A DNA stretch of 64,000 nt from Anaerolinea sp. (GTDB taxonomy: Bacteria; Chloroflexota; Anaerolineae; Anaerolineales; Anaerolineaceae), in NCBI GenBank assembly GCA_029975965.1, contig JARKOV010000166.1:11465-75464 (forward strand), in the 5' to 3' direction. Shown here piece by piece: positions 21,352-29,770 of this stretch; the first letter of the stretch is position 1, and the number at the start of each line of letters is the position of its first letter. The position numbers were made by a program, and so were the translations under genes. Under the pieces are notes generated by a model. That model was not told the origin of the DNA, did no database searches, and was given only the letters and a program-made list of their open reading frames with translations.

Positions 21352-22425
21352 TCATTCTTCCGTCGATCGCTCTTTCGATTCGAGGTGCTGAACCACTGCC
21401 CTCACCTCCTGCTCTTGATCTTTATTGCACACCAGCAGGGCATCTGGTGTATCGACGATGATCAGGTCCGCTACACCGATGGTCGCCACCAGTTTCCGGC
21501 GAGGCGCTATGCAGATGATATTGCGGGTGTCCATTCCGATATGGGGTGAAGTCCAAATATTGCCATCCTCATCTTTCGGATGGAGCAGCGCCATGCTCGA
21601 CCAGCTACCCACGTCTACCCACCCGATGCTGGCTGGCAACACGGCGATGCGATCTGCCTTTTCCATGACGCCATAATCGATGGTTTCTTTGCGCACCTGT
21701 CTCCAGACATGGGACAGTATATCCAGATAATCAGGCTGGTCTATATGAGCGGAGATTGACGATAACCCTGCAAACAAAGCGGGCATGTGCAGCGCCAATT
21801 CTTCCAAGATGCGGTCCACCCGCCACACAAACATCCCGCTGTTCCAGGTGCAGCGCCCATTGGCTACCAGTTGCAAGGCGGTGTCTTGATCGGGCTTTTC
21901 GATGAACCGGCGCACATGGTACATTCCCGCGATCCCAACCTGCTCGATTGGTTCTCCCTGTTCAATATACCCAAAGCCGGTTGAGGGGAAGGTTGGTTGA
22001 ATCCCGAGCGTAACCAGATAACCGGCGTTGGCCGCCGTTTCGGCGGCGCTTAAGAGCTTCCGAAAACCGTCTGGATCTTTGATGAAGTGGTCGGCGGTTA
22101 AGACGGCCATCACGGCATTTGGATCACGCTTCTTCAAATGAATTGCTGCCAGACCGATCGCCGGGGCAGTACCGCGACCGACCGGTTCGAGGATAAAATT
22201 CTGCTCGAGCAGGCCGGGCATCTGCTCGTGTAAAAGCTGCCTGTATTCCGCCCGCGTAACGACCAGGATACACTCGATGGGGAAGAGCGGCTGAAGCCGA
22301 TCGACCGAATGTTGGAACATGCTTCGCTCACCCACCAGGGTCAGGGCCTGTTTTGGCATCTTTTCGCGGCTCATTGGCCACAACCTGGTTCCCGATCCTC
22401 CTGCCAAAATAACCGCCCAATACAT
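21352..22425 (-). CDS. manC: Mannose-1-phosphate guanylyltransferase
   Basis: Interconverts mannose-1-phosphate + GTP and GDP-mannose + PPi; 357 residues, i.e. the nucleotidyltransferase domain without a phosphomannose-isomerase fusion. The GT-A signature GGSGTRLWPMSR..PKQ is at residues 9-26, FIEKP and WNSGMFVW further on. Within this operon it could either supply GDP-mannose to the epimerase or work backwards to release mannose-1-phosphate. ATG 22425 is preceded by GTGAGG. A GDP-heptose-type (HddC) activity was considered because of the HddA-like kinase next door, but the sequence looks like a standard ManC. Confidence 0.9.
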   Translation of the reverse strand: MYWAVILAGGSGTRLWPMSREKMPKQALTLVGERSMFQHSVDRLQPLFPIECILVVTRAEYRQLLHEQMPGLLEQNFILEPVGRGTAPAIGLAAIHLKKRDPNAVMAVLTADHFIKDPDGFRKLLSAAETAANAGYLVTLGIQPTFPSTGFGYIEQGEPIEQVGIAGMYHVRRFIEKPDQDTALQLVANGRCTWNSGMFVWRVDRILEELALHMPALFAGLSSISAHIDQPDYLDILSHVWRQVRKETIDYGVMEKADRIAVLPASIGWVDVGSWSSMALLHPKDEDGNIWTSPHIGMDTRNIICIAPRRKLVATIGVADLIIVDTPDALLVCNKDQEQEVRAVVQHLESKERSTEE

Positions 22426-22467
22426 AGATGACCTCACGATCCTATGAGCCAATTCTTCAGATATTGC

Positions 22468-23292
22468 TCAAAAACCGCGCGCATGCGTGCTGGTCCTGGC
22501 AGGCAAACCATCTTTTGGGGTGCGCTTCAGAACCAGGTACACCAGCTCGTGTTCCTGGCAAAAAGCCCGTTTTTCGGGTTTGTCACCGTCTTCATTCACC
22601 GCGTAAAAATCGGGGCGGATTTTGGCGATTTCTGGCTCTGCGTCCATCCAGCCCGACCCTGTGGCTATCAGAGCCTCTTTGACGTAACGAATCGCCTGCA
22701 CCATGTACAACCGTTCTGTTTCGGGGAACAAAGGGTGCCCTTCGCCCTTTAGCAACCTGACGTTTGCATCATTGCCAATCACCACATATAGATCCCCGAA
22801 CTGCGAAGTCTCCTCAAAAAAGCGCACATGCCCGGTGTGCAGCCAGTCGTAGCAGCCGGTCACCACCACCTTTTTACTGCCATTCGCTGTTGCCAGGGTG
22901 CTTGAACTCCGCATGGGGAAGACATGAAGGTCTTTCTCAGGGATGACCCGGTACTGCAGTCCTTGCGACTCGACCAATATTTGCTGTGCAGGGTGATGCA
23001 CATCTTCGGTCACCGCCCAGATGCTGTCGTTGGGAAGCCCTTCGAGCGGCAGCCCGCTGCCGGATGTGATTTGGTCAACCAGGCTGATCTGTTCCACATA
23101 ACGGATCGCCTCCAAAAAATACCGCCGTTCGGCCTGTGAATATTTTGGCCGGCGTCCGGTCATGCCTGCTACCACTTCATCGGACCACAGCAACACATGG
23201 ACGTTTCCCAAGCGGGAGGATTCCTCCAAGAAACGCACCTCCCGCGAGCGCAGATCGTCAAAGCCGCCAGACACAAACACCGTTCGCATCAT
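22468..23292 (-). CDS. Tandem HIGH-type nucleotidyltransferase, first domain degenerate
   Basis: About 274 residues made of two copies of a cytidylyltransferase-like fold. The second copy has an intact HTGH motif (residues 152-155, GCYDWLHTGHVRFFEET) and a C-terminal RTPKDGLPARTST segment that matches the ISSTxxR-type end motif. The first copy aligns over its length (GGFDDLRSREVRFLEES) but reads RSRE in place of HTGH, so it is probably non-catalytic. By position it may attach a nucleotide to the sugar phosphate made by the neighbouring GHMP kinase; nucleotide and sugar are unknown. Start is uncertain: ATG 23292 or 23289 begins the fold, and an upstream ATG at 23349 is possible. Confidence 0.75.
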   Translation of the reverse strand: MMRTVFVSGGFDDLRSREVRFLEESSRLGNVHVLLWSDEVVAGMTGRRPKYSQAERRYFLEAIRYVEQISLVDQITSGSGLPLEGLPNDSIWAVTEDVHHPAQQILVESQGLQYRVIPEKDLHVFPMRSSSTLATANGSKKVVVTGCYDWLHTGHVRFFEETSQFGDLYVVIGNDANVRLLKGEGHPLFPETERLYMVQAIRYVKEALIATGSGWMDAEPEIAKIRPDFYAVNEDGDKPEKRAFCQEHELVYLVLKRTPKDGLPARTSTHARGF

Positions 23293-23353
23293 TGCCCTGC
23301 ATCCTGAGGATGCTGGAGATTGCCGGGTTGGTCTGGTAATCCCCAGCATCCGA

Positions 23354-24145
23354 TCATATTCTCACCGTTATTTGGAACCCGCCGGGTACCGGCTCTTCGG
23401 ATATGACGTAGAGATACCCGCCGCCGCACCCGCTGTACATTGCGCCGGGGTAGCGCGCCTGGTAGACCCGTAACAGGGCGACCAGATCGAGCGAGATGGT
23501 GGGGTGGCGCACGGTCCCCGGCAAGATCGCTTCCCAGCAGTCCATACACTCGTTCATGGCTACCCCTAACCCGGCCAGGTCTTTCGTCACAATCGCAGCG
23601 AAACAATCTTTGCCGCTTTGTCCCAGCCGCCGGATCCAATCCGGATCCAGGTTCTTCGTTTCCAACGGGTTGTAACCGGCCGGGCGCTGCAGCACCGGCA
23701 CCAGATAGAGCACTTGCTCGAGCCAGCGCGCGACGTCAGGGTCGCGGCAGCTCTCAATATGCGCGGGGAACGTCCCGCCTTCCACCGCAGCGTCATAATC
23801 CAGGCGGTTGATACCCGGGTAAATGATCCCAATCATATCCTGCGAGCCGCTTGGCTCGCTCTTGCCCTGGTTTTCGGTTTGGTACAGCTCGTGAATCAGC
23901 TCCGTTGGACTACGGTCGGGCAGCCGGTTCCCCCAAAGCTCGGCAGCCACCCGCCTGGTCGAAGTGCCCATCCCGCAGCGGTCCATAAAGCGCATGGTGG
24001 GCTCTAAACCGACCACCACCATCGAACCAGGTGGGCTGGGGTTGAACTGGGAAACGAACGGCTGGTCAATCCAGCCGCCCGCCAACGCCAGGCGGTAGGG
24101 AATGTTCCCTATCAATGCAGTGAGGTCGCCAGCGGTTCCTTTCAT
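23354..24145 (-). CDS. GHMP-family sugar kinase (HddA/fucokinase-like)
   Basis: ATP-dependent anomeric or sugar-phosphate kinase of 263 residues. All three GHMP motifs are recognisable: IPYRLALAGGWIDQP (15-29), the ATP loop GMGTSTRRVAAELWG (58-72) and the C-terminal SGCGGGYLYV (238-247). SQDMIGIIYPGIN around residue 101 resembles the QD-x-GGxN segment of heptose-7-phosphate and L-fucose kinases. Neighbours (GH29, nucleotidyltransferase, ManC, GDP-mannose epimerase) make L-fucose or L-galactose likely substrates. It is shorter than typical galactokinases. ATG 24145 lies 10 nt after the GH29 stop. Confidence 0.75.
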   Translation of the reverse strand: MKGTAGDLTALIGNIPYRLALAGGWIDQPFVSQFNPSPPGSMVVVGLEPTMRFMDRCGMGTSTRRVAAELWGNRLPDRSPTELIHELYQTENQGKSEPSGSQDMIGIIYPGINRLDYDAAVEGGTFPAHIESCRDPDVARWLEQVLYLVPVLQRPAGYNPLETKNLDPDWIRRLGQSGKDCFAAIVTKDLAGLGVAMNECMDCWEAILPGTVRHPTISLDLVALLRVYQARYPGAMYSGCGGGYLYVISEEPVPGGFQITVRI

Positions 24146-24155
24146 GCATTGCGCC

Positions 24156-25607
24156 CTAGGCAAAGGTGATGCGGTAGCACTGGTCATATTCACACGGTTT
24201 CTGTTCGGGCAGATCAATCGCCAACCCGCGCCCGGTTTGCTCAAAGCGCACCGGCCCCTGGTGACCCAACACCGTCACAGATTTCACTTCGGGAGCCTGT
24301 CCTCGCCCCAGGCTGCGAATAACCGTCTTACCACCTTCCGGCCACTTCATCTGGAAGGCATACACCTGCCCGTCTTTCTGGGTGAAGCGGAAGTCTTCAA
24401 TGGTCCAGGGCACGGCATCTTCCTGGAAATGCTTGATGACCACCTGCGACGGTCCCTCGCCAAATACCGTCCATGGGCGCGTGCCGTAGATGCCTTCCCC
24501 GTTGATGCGCAGCCAGGTTCCCAGCGATCGAAGCAGGTAAGTGCATTCGTCATCCAGCGTGCCATCCGGTTTTTGAGGGACATTGAGCAGCAGGTTGCCA
24601 TTCTTGCTGACGATATCGATCAGCATATCGGCCACATGGCGCGGCGTCTTATACACATCGCGCACGTTGTAGAACCAGTCGCCCACACTCGTGTCAGTCT
24701 GCCAGATGTGCGGCGATATTCCGGGTAGCTGGCTGCGTTCGATATCCAGCACGCCCACGGTATAGACCTCCGCCTTACGATCTTTTTGGGTATAGACCGC
24801 CTGGTTCGCGCCACCGTGCAACCGGGCGCTGGTGTTGTACAAATGGCTGATCAGGTTCAGCCCATACTCGCCAAACGGCACGCCCCCATCCGAGTACAGC
24901 AGGTCGGGTTGGTACTGGTCAACGATGTCTTTTACGAACGAATACCACTTCGCGTGCCACCAGGGATTGCTGGTGTACCACTCGACATCCCAGTTGGATG
25001 CAGACTGATTGGGCAGGTACAGGTCCTCGTAAGCCGGGTCATTGCCATCATATGGCACGCCGGCATACGGTCCGGTCTGATCGGCGCCTTTATTGGCTTT
25101 GTACCAACTGAACGTGGCTCCTATGTGCTCCGAGAGGCCGAATGGCAGCCCGAACTTCGTGGCGGCCTGTTTCCAGGCTCCCACGATATCCTTGCGTGGC
25201 CCCATGTTGACGGCGTTCCAGCGGTGATGGGTCGAGTTCCAGTTGTGGAAGTTGTCGTGATGGGCCGCCTGACCCACAAAATACCTGGCGCCGGCTGCCG
25301 CGAACAGCTCCATCAGGCCATCCGGGTCGAAGTTTTCGGCTTTCCACAACTGGACCATGTCTTTCCAGCCCACGCGTGAGGGATGGCCGTACTTTCGCAC
25401 GTGATAACGGTACTGGTCTGAGCCTTCCACGTACATGTGGCGGGCATACCAGTCGCCATACATCGGAACCGACTGCGGTCCCCAATGCGCCCAGATGCCA
25501 AACTTGGCATCCTGGAACCACTGCGGGCACTGGAAGGTGCGCAGCGACTCCCAGGTGGGTTCAAACGGACCCTGCTCAATCTGAAATTTGCCCGACGTGT
25601 CTCCCAT
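24156..25607 (-). CDS. GH29 alpha-L-fucosidase (intracellular), operon copy
   Basis: Retaining exo-alpha-L-fucosidase, 483 residues, without signal peptide. FGIWAHWGPQ (residues 36-45) and AAHHDNFHNWNS (114-125) are the fucose-pocket histidine/tryptophan segments, and the nucleophile is D240 in LLYSDGG. The C-terminal ~100 residues form a small beta domain. GH29 enzymes may tolerate alpha-L-galactosides, which fits the GDP-L-galactose-type epimerase in the same operon. AAGGAGAACTGCT precedes ATG 25607. Confidence 0.9.
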   Translation of the reverse strand: MGDTSGKFQIEQGPFEPTWESLRTFQCPQWFQDAKFGIWAHWGPQSVPMYGDWYARHMYVEGSDQYRYHVRKYGHPSRVGWKDMVQLWKAENFDPDGLMELFAAAGARYFVGQAAHHDNFHNWNSTHHRWNAVNMGPRKDIVGAWKQAATKFGLPFGLSEHIGATFSWYKANKGADQTGPYAGVPYDGNDPAYEDLYLPNQSASNWDVEWYTSNPWWHAKWYSFVKDIVDQYQPDLLYSDGGVPFGEYGLNLISHLYNTSARLHGGANQAVYTQKDRKAEVYTVGVLDIERSQLPGISPHIWQTDTSVGDWFYNVRDVYKTPRHVADMLIDIVSKNGNLLLNVPQKPDGTLDDECTYLLRSLGTWLRINGEGIYGTRPWTVFGEGPSQVVIKHFQEDAVPWTIEDFRFTQKDGQVYAFQMKWPEGGKTVIRSLGRGQAPEVKSVTVLGHQGPVRFEQTGRGLAIDLPEQKPCEYDQCYRITFA

Positions 25608-25743
25608 AGCAGTTCTCCTTGATGGAATCCTCATTTAGCGTGAAAGCGAAACAAAGCGATGATATATCGAAAGCGCGAGCGGTCACAAGAAATTGAAATC
25701 CGCTTGCCCATGCCCCTCAGGGTTCAGGCAAGGAGGGAATGGC

Positions 25744-26775
25744 TCAATCCTGAACGACCCGCTTGCCCTGCTTGCGGTCGGCATACTGCTGCTCGATCCA
25801 GCGATAGGTGGGCTTCAACCCTTCTTTGAGCGGCAGGTTGGGTTCCCAACCCAGAATTTCCTTGATCAGGGTGTTATCGCTGTTGCGACCGGCGACGCCG
25901 CGTGGGGCATACAAATCATAGGTTCGCTTCAACTGTATCCCGGCGATTTCCTCGATGTAGTCGACCAGTTGGTTGATGGAGACCAGCTCGCTGGTGCCCA
26001 GGTTGATCGGCGTGGCGATCAGCCGGTCACAGTGCATGATCTGGTCGATGCCAAAGACGCAGTCATCGATATACATGAAACTGCGCGTCTGCGTGCCATC
26101 ACCCCAGATATCGATTTCGTACTTGCCGGTGTCCTTGGCCTCGATCGCCTTGCGACACAAAGCGGCAGGAGCCTTCTCGCGCCCGCCAAACCAGGTGCCA
26201 TTCGGGCCATACACGTTGTGGAAGCGGGCGATGTGGGTCTCCAGCCCGCGCTCGGCCCAGTATTCTTCGCAGAACATCTCGCTCATCAGCTTTTCCCAGC
26301 CGTAGCCGCGCTCGGCCATTGCCGGGTAGGCATCGCTTTCCTTCAGCGCGCGCACGTTCGGATCCTGTTGCAGCGTGGTGTTATAGGCGCAGGCTGAGGA
26401 GGAGAAGAAGTAGCGGCTGACGCCGGCCCGGTAGGCGGCTTCGATCAAGTGGGTGTTGATCAAGATCGAGCGCAGGCACTCCACCCGGAAATGCTCGATG
26501 AAGCCCATCCCACCCATGTCGGCGGCCAGGTTATACACCTCCACGGCGCCCTCAACCGCCTTGATCGCGTTCTCTTTTTCGCTGAGGTCCATGCTGATGC
26601 ATTCCACACCCGGGACGCGCTGGTACCACTCAGGGATCGGCTTGCGGTCGATAGCACGGATTCGACGGAAACCTTTCTCGTGAAAATAGCGGGTCAGCGC
26701 CCCGGCAATAAACCCCCCGGCGCCCGTGATTACGATCAGGTCATCTTGTTTCAAAACATCGCTTGCTATAGCCAT
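25744..26775 (-). CDS. gme: GDP-mannose 3,5-epimerase
   Basis: Extended short-chain dehydrogenase of 343 residues that interconverts GDP-D-mannose and GDP-L-galactose (also GDP-L-gulose). NAD site GAGGFIAG (18-25). The catalytic set matches Arabidopsis GME with a constant offset of 16: C129 (Cys145), Y158 and K162 (Tyr174, Lys178) and K201 (Lys217). Signature strings NLAADMGGMGF, HNVYGPNGTW.GGREKAPAA and GRNSDN are present. It heads the minus-strand operon, with a perfect 16-bp LacI-type palindrome at 26804-26819 just upstream and the regulator gene before that. ATG 26775 follows GCGAGGAACCT. Confidence 0.93.
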   Translation of the reverse strand: MAIASDVLKQDDLIVITGAGGFIAGALTRYFHEKGFRRIRAIDRKPIPEWYQRVPGVECISMDLSEKENAIKAVEGAVEVYNLAADMGGMGFIEHFRVECLRSILINTHLIEAAYRAGVSRYFFSSSACAYNTTLQQDPNVRALKESDAYPAMAERGYGWEKLMSEMFCEEYWAERGLETHIARFHNVYGPNGTWFGGREKAPAALCRKAIEAKDTGKYEIDIWGDGTQTRSFMYIDDCVFGIDQIMHCDRLIATPINLGTSELVSINQLVDYIEEIAGIQLKRTYDLYAPRGVAGRNSDNTLIKEILGWEPNLPLKEGLKPTYRWIEQQYADRKQGKRVVQD

Positions 26776-26803
26776 AGGTTCCTCGCAGGTTGGTAGAATA
26801 TTC

Positions 26804-26819
26804 GTGGTATCGATACCAC
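26804..26819. promoter_or_regulatory. LacI-type operator of the epimerase operon
   Basis: The perfect palindrome GTGGTATCGATACCAC lies 28 nt upstream of the epimerase ATG. Its core GGTATCGATACC is identical to that of the site in front of the neighbouring LacI gene. Confidence 0.7.
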
Positions 26820-26846
26820 ATCGAGTGAAAAAAGAAATGCCGACCT

Positions 26847-27854
26847 TCATCCGACCGGTGGTCCGCTGGAGCGGCGAACGATCAATTGAGTGGGTAAGAT
26901 CACATCTTGAGCTCCGTCCATTTCACTCCCATTCAGACGCTTCAGCAGCAATTGCATTGCCTGCGTCCCCATCTGATACGCCGGCTGCGAAACCACGGTG
27001 AAAAACGGGAAGGTGACCATTGCCGGCGGAAGATCATCAAAGCCAACCAGAGTCACATCCTCCGGGACTGCCTTCCCCATCTCCTGGAGCGCTTTCATCG
27101 CCCCGATCGTGATGAAGTTGTTGGCGGCAATCAGCGCGGTCGGGCGTTGCGGCAGATTGACAGCTTGCCTAGTCATGGTATAACCGCTTTCTGGCGTGAA
27201 AGACCCGCGCAACACGTACGGGTCGGCAATCTTGATCCCGTCCTCTTCCAGGGCCTTTCGGTAACCAGCCACCCGATCATCCGCGGTCGAAATGCCAGGG
27301 GAACCGCTCATCACCGCAATCCGGGTATGTCCCAGGGAGAGCAGGTATTTTGTGAGTTGGTAGGCGCCTTCCAGAGAATCGCAGCGCACGGTGTCGACAT
27401 CCACGGCAGGGATGCGGCGGTCCAACACAACCACGGGCGTGCCGTGTTTCAAGGTTTGCCGGATGGTTTCCACGCTTCGCTGGGTCGGAACCAACAGAAG
27501 GCCATCCACCTGTTTTTGGAGCAGCACAGTCAGGTATTTGCCCTCTTTTTCTGCCGATTCATCGGTGTTGCAAAAGATTACGGTATATCCCGCATCATTT
27601 GCCGCATCCTCGACCCCGCGCGCCATGGTGGTGAAAAATGGGTTGGTGATATCGGTGACCATCAAGGCGACCGTATTCGTCCTCCGCGAGCGCAAGCTGC
27701 GCGCCAGGGTATTGGGGACATATCCAAGTTCGGCAATGGCCTTCTGAACGCGCTCGCGGGTCTCGGGGCTGGTGTAGCCCGAATTGTTGATCACCCTTGA
27801 AACGGTGATCGACCCCACGCCCGCTCGTTTGGCAACATCATGGATCGTTGGCAT
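26847..27854 (-). CDS. LacI-family transcriptional regulator 1
   Basis: DNA-binding sugar-responsive regulator of 335 residues. The N-terminal helix-turn-helix is PTIHDVAKRAGVGSITVSRVIN (residues 2-23), followed by the hinge helix NTLARSLRS and a periplasmic-binding-protein-like effector domain. Divergent from the ABC importer operon and upstream of the epimerase operon. Two adjacent palindromes in its own leader (27868-27899) and one before the epimerase share the same core, so it likely represses itself and the minus-strand operon. ATG 27854 with GGGAAGAG upstream. Confidence 0.9.
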   Translation of the reverse strand: MPTIHDVAKRAGVGSITVSRVINNSGYTSPETRERVQKAIAELGYVPNTLARSLRSRRTNTVALMVTDITNPFFTTMARGVEDAANDAGYTVIFCNTDESAEKEGKYLTVLLQKQVDGLLLVPTQRSVETIRQTLKHGTPVVVLDRRIPAVDVDTVRCDSLEGAYQLTKYLLSLGHTRIAVMSGSPGISTADDRVAGYRKALEEDGIKIADPYVLRGSFTPESGYTMTRQAVNLPQRPTALIAANNFITIGAMKALQEMGKAVPEDVTLVGFDDLPPAMVTFPFFTVVSQPAYQMGTQAMQLLLKRLNGSEMDGAQDVILPTQLIVRRSSGPPVG

Positions 27855-27867
27855 TGGCTCTTCCCAA

Positions 27868-27899
27868 ATGGTACCCGTACCATATGGTATCGATACCAT
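27868..27899. promoter_or_regulatory. Tandem LacI-type operators in the regulator leader
   Basis: ATGGTACCCGTACCAT (27868-27883, palindromic except its two centre pairs) abuts ATGGTATCGATACCAT (27884-27899, perfect). The second shares the core of the site at 26804. The arrangement suggests autoregulation by LacI-1. Confidence 0.7.
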
Positions 27900-28010
27900 A
27901 ATAGCACGCTACACCCATCCGAGTCAAGAGCGACTTTCTGATCGGTTTGAATTTATCGTAATTGCTCAGCGGGTAGAGGAGAGGTCCCCCTTGCACCTCT
28001 GGCTGAGTAG

Positions 28011-28074
28011 TTACAATTTTGCTGTTATTGGTGGGCGTTGCCCCGCGTTTTACAGAAAACAAATCACACAATCG
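28011..28074. repeat. Degenerate palindromic element, copy C
   Basis: Has the right end CACACAATCG (28065-28074), TTTTACAGAAAA and an imperfect GTGGGCGTTGCCCCGC tip like the other copies, but the left end is eroded. Confidence 0.5.
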
Positions 28075-28186
28075 ATTTTCTGAGCAGAGCCCCGGTTCGC
28101 CTGGCGAGGAAGCCAACCGGCAATCGGCGGAACCTTGATGCCTACGCCTATTGGCAAAGGCTGGTGGTGATCAGTGAAAATGGTTA

Positions 28187-28215
28187 TTGACATGCATCTA
28201 AAAAAGTTATAAGAT
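28187..28215 (+). promoter_or_regulatory. Sigma-70-type promoter of the ABC importer operon
   Basis: Perfect TTGACA (28187-28192), a 17-nt spacer and TAAGAT (28210-28215). The predicted start site falls at the edge of the downstream operator, as expected for repression. Confidence 0.75.
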
Positions 28216-28220
28216 GATGA

Positions 28221-28253
28221 AAATGTTTCCGTAAACATTACCGTAAATGTTTT
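28221..28253. promoter_or_regulatory. Overlapping pair of second-type LacI operators
   Basis: ATGTTTCCGTAAACAT (28223-28238) and ACATTACCGTAAATGT (28235-28250) are two overlapping near-palindromes with a central CG, directly after the -10 box. They differ from the GGTATCGATACC sites, so they probably bind the LacI-2 regulator encoded at 34586. Confidence 0.6.
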
Positions 28254-28408
28254 CATCGAAATACCATTAATCGTCAATCGCTTCATTGGGAATTGCCAGG
28301 TCGGTGTGACTTTGTCAGGAGGTGTCTATCGATCCATTGTAAAGTCGTTCTGGCATGTCGCTTTGTTTCGCACGGATTGTGACAATTGCAAAATAAGGAC
28401 CTAAAGAA

Positions 28409-29770
28409 ATGAAGAAGACCCTTTCTACCATCTGCGTATTTTTGGTTGTTGCCGTTCTCGCCGTTGGCTGCGCAGCACCCACCGCGGCTCCAACAACCGC
28501 TCCCCAGGCGGCTCAGCCAACTGCGACGACCGCAGCGGTTGACTCCGCCCCTGCCAATGAACCCATTACCCTTTCCTACCTGGTAAGCCAGGGCTGGGCT
28601 CCCGATGCCGAACTGGAACTGGCCAAACAGTTTGAAGAACAAACCGGTATCAAAATCGATTACCAGGTTGTTCCCTCCGATCAATACTTCAGTCTGCTGA
28701 AAACGAAGCTCAACTCAGGCGAAGGTCCAGATCTCTTTGGCGGGCAAAGTGGAAAGACCGACCTGGTCGTGAATTATGATGTCGAAAAGAACGCCGTGGA
28801 TTTGTCCTCTGAGCCATGGGTCAAGACAGAGGATCCCCAGGTGCTCGACCAATCCACGGTCAACGGCAAAGTGTATGGACAGACTGTTTGGAATACGCTC
28901 GGCACAACCTGGGTGGTCAATTACAACAAGGAGATCTTCGCCAATTTAAATCTGGAAGTGCCGACCACCTTCGCCGATTTCAAAGCCGCATGCCAAACCA
29001 TCAAAGATTCGGGGGTGACTCCCATCTACGAGCCAATGGCCGATGGATGGCACCAGGTTCTATGGTTCGCAGAATTGGGCGTTCAGATCGAGAATCTCGC
29101 GCCGGGAACGGCTGAGAAGTTGAACACCAATCAGACCACTTTTGCCGAAAACCCGACCGCCTTACTGCTGCTGGAACAGTACAAGGATCTGTATGACTCC
29201 GGTTGCTTCGGAGATAACGCATTATCGGATGCGGTGGCCGATCAGAGCAAAGTAATCTCTTCGGGACAGGCCGCCATGACCGTAGCGAACCTGACCTTTG
29301 CTCAACAGGTGAAAAACGATTATCCCGATTTCAACATCGATAACCTGGATGTCTTCGTGATCCCGTTGGGCGATAATCAGGTCTTGAACGTCAACCCTGC
29401 CGGACCTACCAAGTTCATCTGGAACGGATCCAAGCATATTGATGAGGCGAAGCAGTTCTTGAATTTCCTGGCGCAGCCGGAGAATCTGCAATACCGGATC
29501 GATAACGATCCAAACAGCCCGACCCTTCCATTCCCTGGAATCAAGAGCAAACTGCTCCCTTCACAGCAAGCTTTCCTCGATTCTCACACCAAACGGGGGG
29601 TTGTGTACCAGACCGCGGTCACCTATGTTAATCCCCAATGGATGGATATGGGCAAGGATATTGTCGCGATGTTCACCGGTGCCATGACCCCAGCCGACGT
29701 GCTCAAGAGCATTGATCAGCGCCGCACGGATATGGCCACGGCTGCGAAAGACCCGGCCTGGGTTAAATAA
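28409..29770 (+). CDS. ABC transporter sugar-binding lipoprotein
   Basis: Extracytoplasmic solute-binding protein of the carbohydrate family 1 (MalE-like), 453 residues. Type II signal peptide with lipobox AVGC (Cys21), then a Thr/Pro/Ala-rich linker (PTAAPTTAPQ and onward), then EEQTGIKIDYQV, GPDLFGG and the PTFADFKAACQ hinge segment. It delivers an oligosaccharide or monosaccharide to the two permeases encoded directly downstream. No ATPase gene is in the operon, so a shared MsiK-type ATPase elsewhere is expected. AATAAGGACC precedes the ATG. Confidence 0.93.
   Translation: MKKTLSTICVFLVVAVLAVGCAAPTAAPTTAPQAAQPTATTAAVDSAPANEPITLSYLVSQGWAPDAELELAKQFEEQTGIKIDYQVVPSDQYFSLLKTKLNSGEGPDLFGGQSGKTDLVVNYDVEKNAVDLSSEPWVKTEDPQVLDQSTVNGKVYGQTVWNTLGTTWVVNYNKEIFANLNLEVPTTFADFKAACQTIKDSGVTPIYEPMADGWHQVLWFAELGVQIENLAPGTAEKLNTNQTTFAENPTALLLLEQYKDLYDSGCFGDNALSDAVADQSKVISSGQAAMTVANLTFAQQVKNDYPDFNIDNLDVFVIPLGDNQVLNVNPAGPTKFIWNGSKHIDEAKQFLNFLAQPENLQYRIDNDPNSPTLPFPGIKSKLLPSQQAFLDSHTKRGVVYQTAVTYVNPQWMDMGKDIVAMFTGAMTPADVLKSIDQRRTDMATAAKDPAWVK

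Larger units (their letters stand above)
27855..28408. other. 554-nt divergent regulatory region
   Basis: Separates the LacI-1 gene from the ABC importer operon. Contains, in order, two LacI-1-type palindromes, a degenerate CGATTGTG-element copy (28011-28074), a near-consensus promoter (28187-28215) overlapped at its downstream side by a second operator type (28221-28253), and a ~155-nt leader without recognised structure. Confidence 0.7.

Noticed and set aside
21352..24145. GDP-heptose (HddA/HddC) biosynthesis as the role of the kinase and guanylyltransferase
   Set aside because: No GmhA/GmhB genes are nearby, the guanylyltransferase looks like standard ManC, and the operon holds a GDP-mannose epimerase and glycosidases; kept only as an alternative for the kinase.
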